Below are positions 8,190 through 14,135 of a DNA stretch of 14,135 bases, in pieces (within the stretch, counting starts at the first letter, position 1; each line of letters opens with the position of its first letter). The position numbers and the translations under genes are program-made. The notes beneath the pieces were generated by a model. That model saw only the letters and a list, made by a program, of their open reading frames with translations, was not told the DNA's origin and did no database searches. Origin of the DNA: JANNXQ01 sp031425095 (lineage in GTDB: Bacteria > Verrucomicrobiota > Verrucomicrobiia > Chthoniobacterales > Chthoniobacteraceae); NCBI GenBank assembly GCA_031425095.1, contig JANPIS010000027.1, positions 1-14,135 of the forward strand, written 5' to 3'.

Positions 8190-8230
8190 ACGGGCTCCGG
8201 CCGCATTTTCCTGCACCACTGATCAGGCCG

Positions 8231-8250
8231 TCATTCATCTCCCATTCATC
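8231..8250 (+). promoter_or_regulatory. Paired CATTCAT box facing the response-regulator gene (putative autoregulatory site)
   Basis: Reads CATTCAT-CTCC-CATTCAT on the plus strand: exact heptamers at 8232-8238 and 8243-8249, period 11. Aligned with the opposite-strand box at 8170-8189, the 20-bp units differ only in the 4-base spacer and one flanking base. It would cover the -35 region of the regulator promoter, the position from which OmpR/PhoB regulators activate. Confidence 0.65.
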
Positions 8251-8260
8251 ATACGCGTGG

Positions 8261-8266
8261 GATATT
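8261..8266 (+). promoter_or_regulatory. Possible -10 element for the response-regulator/kinase operon
   Basis: GATATT, 4 of 6 to TATAAT, placed 10 bases after the heptamer box, the same spacing seen on the other strand. No good -35 is present, as expected of an activator-dependent promoter. The leader before the ATG at 8305 would be about 30 bases, with no clear Shine-Dalgarno sequence. Confidence 0.4.
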
Positions 8267-8304
8267 CAGCGGTCGCCGAGCGTAGTCACAACCATCTCCC
8301 CATC

Positions 8305-8958
8305 ATGCGCCTCCTCGTTGTCGAAGATGAACCCGACCTGCTCGCGGGGCTGGTGCGGGCTTTGCGCAAGGAGGGCTACGCCGTGGACACCGCTGCCGAT
8401 GGCGAGGAGGGCTTGTTCAAGGCGGAGTCCACGGATTACGACGCGCTCGTGCTCGATGTGATGCTGCCGCGGTTGGACGGCTGGGCGGTGCTGACGCGAT
8501 TACGCGAAAAGAAGAAGACGCCGGTGCTCATGCTCACGGCGCGGGATCGCACGGCGGATCGCGTGCGCGGGCTCGATATCGGCGCGGACGATTATCTCGT
8601 GAAGCCATTCGATGTGCCGGAGCTGCTCGCGCGGCTGCGGGCGCTCATCCGCCGTGGCGCGCAGCAGGCGCGATCGGTGATTGAGATCGGCACTGTGCGG
8701 ATCGACACCGCCGCACGCGCCGTGTGGCTGGACGGCGAGCCCGTCACGCTCACCGCACGCGAGTTCGTCGTGCTCGAATATCTCGCGCTGCATCGCGGCG
8801 AAGTCGTCACGCGGACCGCGCTCTACGAGCATCTCTTCGACGAGAACGAATCCACGCTCTCGAACATCCTCGACGTGCATATTTTCAACCTGCGCAAGAA
8901 ACTCGGCCACGACTTCATCGTCACGCGGCGCGGCCACGGCTACTGCATCGAAGCGTGA
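8305..8958 (+). CDS. OmpR/PhoB-family response regulator
   Basis: 217 residues, normal for the family. Receiver domain 1-118: acidic pair E7/D8, phospho-acceptor D51 in LVLDVMLPRLDG, switch residue T78 and K100 in VKPF. The C-terminal winged-helix DNA-binding domain (about 124-217) shows LTAREFVVLEYLALHRGEVV and the typical end VTRRGHGYCI. Start chosen at 8305 because MRLLVVEDEP is the canonical N-terminus; a frame extending back to 8164 would run through the promoter boxes. It overlaps the kinase gene by one base, so the two are surely co-transcribed. The general look (QseB/CusR-like) does not define the signal. Likely targets are its own promoter and the divergent YHYH-PEBP gene. Confidence 0.95.
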   Translation: MRLLVVEDEPDLLAGLVRALRKEGYAVDTAADGEEGLFKAESTDYDALVLDVMLPRLDGWAVLTRLREKKKTPVLMLTARDRTADRVRGLDIGADDYLVKPFDVPELLARLRALIRRGAQQARSVIEIGTVRIDTAARAVWLDGEPVTLTAREFVVLEYLALHRGEVVTRTALYEHLFDENESTLSNILDVHIFNLRKKLGHDFIVTRRGHGYCIEA

Positions 8959-10373
8959 TGTTTTTTCCGCGCTCCCTCCGCTGGCGGCTGCAGCTCTGGT
9001 ATGGCGCGCTTCTCATTGCCGTGCTGAGTGGGTTCGGGTTCACGGCCTACCATTTGGAAAGAGCGCGGCAGTTCCGGAGCATCGACGAGGGGCTGCAGGA
9101 GCGGCTCTCCATGCTCGTCGTCGCCTTGCGCACGGCCCCGCGCCCGCCGCCGTCGGGCACGACGCGACCCACGGGCCCCGCGCCGATCTCCGAGCTGCGG
9201 CTCACGCCGGAGCAGGCCGCGCTCTTTGCCGAAGGCACGGGCTACTATTTCGCCGTCTGGATGCGGGGAAAGAATCCGATTCAGCGCTCCGCGCACGCGC
9301 CGGCTGAGCTGCCGCAACCGCAGACCCGCAATCCCGCGGTGCGCATGCGCGGCGATTTGCGCGAGTCATTCCTCTTTGCTGCGCCGGTGGATTGCGTGCT
9401 CGTGGGCCGGTCGATCGCGACGGAGCAGGCCGAGCTGCGCAACTTCGCCGCGCTGCTCGCCGGAGTCGGCGGCGTGGTGCTGGCCGCGGGACTCGTGGGC
9501 GGCGGGTGGCTGGTCACGCGCGCGATCCGGCCCATCGATCAGATCAGCGCCACCGCGGCGAAGATCGCGGCGGGCGATCTTTCCCAACGCATCGGCACCG
9601 CCGACACGGATAGCGAACTCGGCCGCCTCGCGAGCGTCCTGAACTCCACTTTCGCCCGCCTCGACGCCGCCTTCACCCAGCAGGCCCGCTTCACTGCTGA
9701 TGCCGCGCACGAACTGCGCACGCCGGTCTCCGTGATCCTCACGCACTCGCAAAACGGTCTCGCCAGCGAATGCTCCAACGAAGAACACCGCGAAGCCTTC
9801 GAAGCCGGCCAGCGCGCGGCGCAACGGATGCGCCGGCTGATCGACTCCCTGCTCGAACTCGCCCGTCTCGATGCCGGACAGGAAACGCTGCGCCGCGATG
9901 AATGCGACCTGGCCAAAATCACCGCCGAAAACATCGCCCTCCTGCAGCCGCTCGCCGACGCGCGCCAGGTCACGATCCACGCGGATCTGGCCCCGACCAC
10001 CTGCCCCGGCGACGCCGAGCGCCTCGCGCAAGTGATCACGAATCTGCTCAGTAACGCGATCGAGTACAATCACGCAGGCGGCGAGGTCCGGATCGCGACC
10101 ACGCACGTCGAAGGCACCGCCACGCTCGTGGTCACCAACACCGGGCCCGGCATTCCCACGGAGGATATGCCGCATGTTTTCGAGCGCTTCCACCGAGCGG
10201 ATAAAGCCCGCTCGCCTGGCCACAGCGGCCTCGGCCTCGCCATCGCGCAAGCCATCGTGCAAGCCCATGGCGGAAGCATCGAAGCTGCGAGTGAGCCGGA
10301 GCGCCGCACCACCTTCACCGTTCGCCTGCTCGGCGCAGACCGCCCGCGCAGACGATCCGGCGCGGTCGAATGA
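8958..10373 (+). CDS. Membrane sensor histidine kinase (HAMP-HisKA-HATPase)
   Basis: 471 residues. The ATG at 8958 shares its A with the TGA of the regulator, a translational-coupling arrangement. Order: TM1 about 13-32; periplasmic sensor about 33-160, Pro-rich near its start and with a single Cys in VDCVLVG; TM2 about 163-186; HAMP about 187-240; HisKA with H251 in AAHELRTPVS; HATPase_c about 350-460 with N366 in NLLSNAIEYN, G1 box NTGPGIP and G2 box GHSGLGLAIAQ. All catalytic elements are present. The layout resembles CusS-like metal sensors, but the periplasmic domain has no obvious His/Cys cluster, so the signal is unknown. It would autophosphorylate and pass phosphate to D51 of the upstream regulator. 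Confidence 0.93.
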   Translation: MFFPRSLRWRLQLWYGALLIAVLSGFGFTAYHLERARQFRSIDEGLQERLSMLVVALRTAPRPPPSGTTRPTGPAPISELRLTPEQAALFAEGTGYYFAVWMRGKNPIQRSAHAPAELPQPQTRNPAVRMRGDLRESFLFAAPVDCVLVGRSIATEQAELRNFAALLAGVGGVVLAAGLVGGGWLVTRAIRPIDQISATAAKIAAGDLSQRIGTADTDSELGRLASVLNSTFARLDAAFTQQARFTADAAHELRTPVSVILTHSQNGLASECSNEEHREAFEAGQRAAQRMRRLIDSLLELARLDAGQETLRRDECDLAKITAENIALLQPLADARQVTIHADLAPTTCPGDAERLAQVITNLLSNAIEYNHAGGEVRIATTHVEGTATLVVTNTGPGIPTEDMPHVFERFHRADKARSPGHSGLGLAIAQAIVQAHGGSIEAASEPERRTTFTVRLLGADRPRRRSGAVE

Positions 10374-10378
10374 CCGCG
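10361..10378. terminator. Perfect 7-bp hairpin between kinase gene and tRNA (possible bidirectional end)
   Basis: CGCGGTC, loop GAAT, GACCGCG. It spans the kinase stop codon (10371-10373) and lies 3 bases past the 3' end of the tRNA on the other strand. No T-run follows on either strand, so a classical intrinsic terminator is not supported. It may act in 3'-end processing, or be chance in GC-rich DNA. Confidence 0.35.
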
Positions 10379-10381
10379 AAG

Positions 10382-10458
10382 TGGTCGGGGCGACAGGATT
10401 CGAACCTGCGACCTCCTGGTCCCAAACCAGGCGCTCTACCAAGCTAAGCTACACCCCG
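10382..10458 (-). tRNA. tRNA-Pro (anticodon UGG)
   Basis: 77 nt including an encoded CCA (10382-10384). Acceptor strand CGGGGTG pairs with the 3' strand just before A73 (including one T-G pair). The anticodon stem CCTGG/CCAGG encloses TTTGGGA, giving anticodon TGG. The T-arm contains GGTTCGAATCC and the D-arm AGCTTGGTAGAGC. The fold is complete and canonical. It lies convergent with the kinase gene and downstream of the TMTC-like genes. Confidence 0.97.
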
Positions 10459-10471
10459 AAATTGAAAGGGG

Positions 10472-10499
10472 ACTATGCGGACATTCAGACGGGGAGCAA
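10472..10499 (-). promoter_or_regulatory. Possible tRNA promoter
   Basis: On the minus strand TTGCTC (10494-10499), 16 bases, then CATAGT (10472-10477), 13 bases before the mature tRNA 5' end. The -10 matches 4 of 6 and the -35 matches 3 of 6. It lies in the 58-bp gap after the TMTC-like gene stop. Confidence 0.35.
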
Positions 10500-10516
10500 G
10501 CGTTCATTCGGCCGAT

Positions 10517-12295
10517 TCACGGATTGCCGCGACCGAGACGCGCGCGGAGCGTCTGCACATTGGTGATGATGCCGGGATCGCGAGGGTTGATCCAGGCGGC
10601 CCGCTCGAAGCTCGCCAACGCCTCGGAAGGCCGGCCGAGATGATTTTGCACGACGCCGAGCTCATTCACGGCGACCCAATCCCAGCGATCGGCCCACACC
10701 GCGGCGAGCAGCGCATCGCGCGCTTCGGGAAAGCGTCGGTCGCGGACGAACACCTGTGCAAGCAGGCGCTGCGCGGCGGCATTCTGGGGGCGGAGTTCGA
10801 GCGCGCGGCGGGCGTGGTGGATCGCCGCCTCGGAGTTGCCGCTGGCAAGTTCGAGACCGGCGAAGGACAGATGGGCGTCCGGGTGATCGGGCAAAAGTCC
10901 GCGCACCTTTTCCAGATGAGCGCGCGCTTCGTCGAGGCGACCGGCCCGTCCCGCGCTGACGGCGAGTTCATTCGGGAAATACGCGTAGTCTGGCGCGATC
11001 TCGGCGCCGCGACGATACGCGGCGTCGATCTCCTCCTGCGGACGCCCGGTGATTTGCAACGCGGTGCCGAGTTCCCGATAGACGACGAAGTGCTCACCGA
11101 TCACCGCGCGCATGTGCTCGACGAGTGTCAGCGGATCCTGCCAGGGCGGGATGGCGCGCACGGTGCCAGCGATGCAGGCCAGCAGCACCACGCCGGCGGC
11201 GGCGATGCGCAGCGGCCGCGCGAGGAACTCCGCGCCAGCCCAGACGAGGATCGTGAAAATCCCGAGCAGCGGCACGTAGGTGTAGCGATCGGCGATCGAT
11301 TGCGCACCGACTTGCACGAGACCGAGCACCGGGACCAGCGTGCCGAGGAACCACGCCCATCCGAAGAGCAGCCACGGACGCCGGTGCCTCTCGCGCCACG
11401 CCAGCCAGCTCGTGGCGGCGACTACTGCGGCGGCTCCGAGGACGATGGCCCACGGCCACCAGCCAGGGTGCGGGTGAAAGGGCGAGAGCGGCTCGGGCCA
11501 GAACGTGCGCGCGAGATACCGGGCGACGGAAACGACGGCATTGGCGACGCGCATCGGGAAGGTGAGCGCGGCACCGAAGTCCGTGGCGCCGTCCGCGCGC
11601 TGCACTCGGAAGGTGACGACGCTGACGGCCATCGCGAGGGCCAAGAGCGGCAGCTTTTCGCGCCATAGTGAACTCCAGCTCCGCACTGGCCAGCGGCGCA
11701 GTGGCCAGAAGTCGAGGAGCAGCAGGGTGAAGGGAAGCGTCACCGTCATTGGCTTGGAAAGCAGCGCGAGGGCGGTGCCGAGCACGACCAGGGCGTAGCG
11801 ACCGCGAGTGGGACGCTCGACCCAGCGCGCATACGCGAGGAGCGTCGCGAGCCAGTAGGCGGTGCTGAGTACATCCTTGCGTTCGGAGATCCAGACGACG
11901 GATTCGACATGCAGTGGATGCCAGGCAAACAACGCGGCGACACCAGCGGCGGACCACGTCCCACCCGTGAGGCGCTGCCAGACGAGAAAAACGAGCGCCG
12001 CATTGAGCGAATGGAGGAGCACATTCACCCAGTGCATCGGGCCGGGCGCGAGCTCGAAGAGCGTGCAATCCAGCATGTGACTGAGGGACGTGAGCGGATG
12101 CCAGTTCGCGCCATGCACGGCGGTGAAGGCCCACGCGACGGCGGCGCTGCGGAGGCCCTGATTCACCATCGGCTGATGCGTGATGTACGCCGGATCGTCG
12201 TAGCCGACGAAGCCGCACGCGCCCGCGCGCCAAAACACTGCGCTCGTGATGACCGAGAGCGCGGCGAGGATGCGGATGATGTGAGGGCGAGACAC
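10517..12295 (-). CDS. TMTC-like polytopic membrane protein with C-terminal TPRs (putative GT-C glycosyltransferase)
   Basis: 592 residues from a GTG at 12295, 29 bases after the stop of its upstream paralogue. GTG was chosen by alignment to that paralogue's N-terminus; an upstream open extension lacks hydrophobic character. Many hydrophobic segments run through about residue 385. The first extracytoplasmic loop carries D33-D34 in GYDDPAYITH, the acidic pair typical of GT-C enzymes, followed by NWHPLTSLSHMLD (64-76). HPLHVESVVWISERKDVLS and GAQSIADRYTYVPLLGIF match the conserved blocks of the TMTC/DUF1736 family. Residues about 388-592 form tetratricopeptide repeats (for example EAIHHARRALELRPQNAAA and EALASFERAAWINP). 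Eukaryotic TMTCs are O-mannosyltransferases; bacterial members may transfer a lipid-linked sugar, but donor and acceptor are unknown. Probably co-transcribed with the gene upstream. Confidence 0.87.
   Translation of the reverse strand: MSRPHIIRILAALSVITSAVFWRAGACGFVGYDDPAYITHQPMVNQGLRSAAVAWAFTAVHGANWHPLTSLSHMLDCTLFELAPGPMHWVNVLLHSLNAALVFLVWQRLTGGTWSAAGVAALFAWHPLHVESVVWISERKDVLSTAYWLATLLAYARWVERPTRGRYALVVLGTALALLSKPMTVTLPFTLLLLDFWPLRRWPVRSWSSLWREKLPLLALAMAVSVVTFRVQRADGATDFGAALTFPMRVANAVVSVARYLARTFWPEPLSPFHPHPGWWPWAIVLGAAAVVAATSWLAWRERHRRPWLLFGWAWFLGTLVPVLGLVQVGAQSIADRYTYVPLLGIFTILVWAGAEFLARPLRIAAAGVVLLACIAGTVRAIPPWQDPLTLVEHMRAVIGEHFVVYRELGTALQITGRPQEEIDAAYRRGAEIAPDYAYFPNELAVSAGRAGRLDEARAHLEKVRGLLPDHPDAHLSFAGLELASGNSEAAIHHARRALELRPQNAAAQRLLAQVFVRDRRFPEARDALLAAVWADRWDWVAVNELGVVQNHLGRPSEALASFERAAWINPRDPGIITNVQTLRARLGRGNP
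11253..11320 (-). repeat. 68-bp segment shared with 13067-13134
   Basis: 65 of 68 bases are identical to 13067-13134. It encodes the VQVGAQSIADRYTYVPLLGI block in both TMTC-like paralogues. It reflects duplication plus strong constraint, or local gene conversion, rather than a mobile repeat. Confidence 0.8.
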
Positions 12296-12324
12296 GGCGG
12301 GAAAAGTGGTGCGCGGAAGGGAAG

Positions 12325-14107
12325 CTACTTCACGGGGCCACCGCGCAGGACCGCCAGATTCTGCTCCACGATTTTGTCCGACGGATTGATCCACAAGGCA
12401 TGCTCGAGGTGAGCGATCGCGGTGCTGCGTCGGCCGAGGCGTTCCTCGACGAGGCCGAGCGCGTTCCACGCTTTCGAATCCCAGCGATCCGCCGCGATCG
12501 CCGCGCGCAGGATGGCCGCGCAATCCGCGACGCGATCCTGGCGGATGAGCACATCGGCGAGCACCCGCATCGTCGCCGCGGAGTCGGGCTCCAGCTCGAT
12601 CGCGTAGCGCAACTCCCGCTCCGCCTCCGCCAGGCGGCCTTCTTTCAGCAGGGTGTCACCGATGTTGTGATACGGGCCGCTGAGCTTCGGGAGGCGCGCG
12701 CGGGCGCCTTCGAGAAGCGTATAGGCTTCCGCAAAATTGCCGCGGCGCGCGGCCTCCTGGCCGAGTTCCGTCGCGAGGTAGGCGTGATCCGGGAAACGTT
12801 CGTAGCCGAGCCGATACTGCTCGATCGATTCCGCCTGCGGACGCCCAGCGATGGCCAGCGCCGTTGCGATCTCGCGGAAGTAAATCGGATGTTCGCCGGT
12901 CACTGCCCTCATGTTCGCGACGAGCGCCAGCGGATCCCGCCAGACTGGCACCTGCAACCACGTGCGAACGAAGCAGCCCGCCAACGCGAGCCCCGTGACA
13001 AGCCCGATCGCCGTCCGCCACTCCGGTCGCCGTTCGAGGAGCTCCGCACCGGTCCACGCGAGCGCGGTGAAAATCCCGAGCAGCGGTACGTAGGTGTAGC
13101 GATCGGCGATCGATTGCGCGCCGACCTGCACGAGTCCGATCACCGGCACGAGCGTGCCGAGATACCAGCACCAGCCGAAGATCAGCCACGGGCGGCGCTC
13201 GCGCTCCCGCCACGCCAACCCGCTCAGCGCGAGCACGAGCAGCGCGGCTCCGGCGATGGCCCACCACGGCCACCAGCCGGGGTGCGGGTAAAAGCAGGAG
13301 AGCCCGGCCGGCCAGAGCATCTTGCCGAGATAGCGGACGCAGGCGACGAGCGCGTTGCCGACGCGCATTCCGAGGGAGATTTCACTCCCAAAATTCGTCG
13401 CACCCGCGCCGTGCTGTACCATCACCGTGAGGAAACTCGCCGCGAGCGCGAGCGCGAACAGCGGCGCCTTTTCCCAGACCAGATGGCGCCAGGTCCGAGC
13501 TGGCCAGCGGCGCAGCGGCCAGTAGTCGAGGAGCAGTAGCGTGAAGGGCAGCGTGACCGTCATTGGCTTGGCCAGGAGTGCAAATGCCGCGACGACGAAG
13601 ACGATGCTGTAGCGCCCACGGCTGGGGCGCTCGGTCCACCGCACATAAGCCAGGATCGCAAGTAGCCAGCAGGCAGTGCTGAGCACGTCTTTGCGTTCGG
13701 AGATCCACGCGACGGACTCCACATGCAGTGGATGCAGGGCGAAGAGAGCGGCCACGAGCGCGCTCGGCCACATGGCCCGCGAAAGACGTCGCCAGACGAG
13801 GAAGACGAGCGCGGTAGTGAGCAGATGCCACGCGACATTCCCAATGCGGCCCGGCGGGATCGGTCCCGAAGAGCGTGCAATCGAGCATGTGACTGAGCGA
13901 CGTGAGCGGGTGCCAGTTCGCGCCGTGCGTCGCGGAGAAAGCCCAGTAGATCGCGGCCTCGCGGAGCCCGAGGTTGACCATCGCGTTGTGTGTCACGTAG
14001 CTCGGGTCATCGAAGGCCACCCACCCGCACGAGCCCACCTGCCAGTAGGCGGCGAAAGTGAGGGCGAGCAGCGCGGCGAGGAGGTGCGTGGAGCGCCGCC
14101 GCAGCAC
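12325..14107 (-). pseudogene. Second TMTC-like TPR membrane protein, frameshifted near 13840
   Basis: Two adjacent frames together make one copy of the same family. The N-terminal piece (14107-13841) gives 89 residues, with FDDPSYVTH (D33-D34) and HGANWHPLTSLSHMLD, ending at PAGPHW. The remainder (13839-12325) reads NVAWHLLTTALVFLVW and continues through HPLHVESVAWISERKD, GAQSIADRYTYVPLLGIF and the TPRs to a TAG stop. Skipping one G (13840) gives 593 residues against 592 for the paralogue, which has TGGGTGAATGTG where this gene has TGGGAATGTC. That suggests loss of 2 bases, or 1 extra. Downstream of the shift the frame shows no decay and keeps all conserved motifs, so the break is very recent or a sequencing/assembly error. 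The GTG at 14107 aligns with the paralogue start, but the frame stays open to 14135, so a start beyond the window is possible. Confidence 0.8.
13067..13134 (-). repeat. 68-bp segment shared with 11253-11320
   Basis: The second copy of the conserved block, with three mismatches to the first, inside the frameshifted paralogue. Confidence 0.8.
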
Positions 14108-14135
14108 GGGCGCAGACGCGTCGGCTTCCCGATCC

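Noticed and set aside
8164..8304. N-terminal extension of the response regulator from an ATG at 8164
   Set aside because: It would translate across both regulatory boxes and adds 47 residues before the canonical receiver start MRLLVVEDEP.
9366..10442. Open frame of about 358 codons on the minus strand antisense to the kinase
   Set aside because: It overlaps the tRNA and mirrors the HisKA/HATPase coding region; its translation resembles no family.
10475..11668. Long plus-strand frames over the TMTC-like genes (also 12400-13539)
   Set aside because: They are antisense to conserved membrane and TPR motifs. Their composition is highly charged and Arg-rich, typical of shadow frames in high-GC DNA.

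Overview
The window looks like a chromosomal stretch of a high-GC Gram-negative bacterium, most likely of the Verrucomicrobiota or the wider Planctomycetota-Verrucomicrobiota-Chlamydiota group. I infer this from very large secreted multidomain proteins with Ig-like and YHYH domains, a Type I sulfatase, the TMTC-like membrane proteins and the near absence of Shine-Dalgarno sequences. The assignment is not proven from this sequence alone. There are no rRNAs, CRISPR arrays, transposases or integrases.

Left part (1-8147, minus strand): two secreted YHYH-domain genes. The distal one fills 1-6309 without an in-frame stop and runs off the left edge. It encodes at least 2103 residues: signal peptide, His-rich N-terminus, YHYH domain, two Lcl_C/DUF1566 domains, an unassigned beta-rich region, a Hydin-like domain, a jelly-roll-like domain carrying two blocks of inserted repeats, a putative Ig domain and a C-terminal sulfatase cut by the window end. 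The proximal one (6468-8147) couples a related YHYH domain through an Arg/Gly/Pro-rich linker to a PEBP-like domain. Both predicted mature proteins begin with histidine.

Middle (8148-10373): a divergent intergenic region, then an OmpR/PhoB-type response regulator and its histidine kinase, overlapping by one base on the plus strand. The divergent region holds two nearly identical 20-bp boxes. Each is a pair of CATTCAT heptamers with 11-bp periodicity, the layout of PhoB/OmpR-family binding sites. One faces the regulator gene and one faces the YHYH-PEBP gene. The simplest reading is that the two-component system regulates itself and the secreted YHYH proteins. The histidines and the CusS-like layout of the kinase suggest a metal signal, which is inference.

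Right part (10382-14135, minus strand): a tRNA-Pro(UGG) with encoded CCA, then two tandem paralogous membrane proteins of the TMTC/GT-C type with C-terminal TPRs. The upstream paralogue is broken by a frameshift near 13840. It is either a pseudogene or the result of a sequencing error.

Most protein-coding space is explained. The items most worth following up are the divergent heptamer boxes linking the kinase/regulator pair to the YHYH proteins, the architecture of the giant YHYH-sulfatase protein with its nested repeats, and its non-canonical sulfatase active-site motif.
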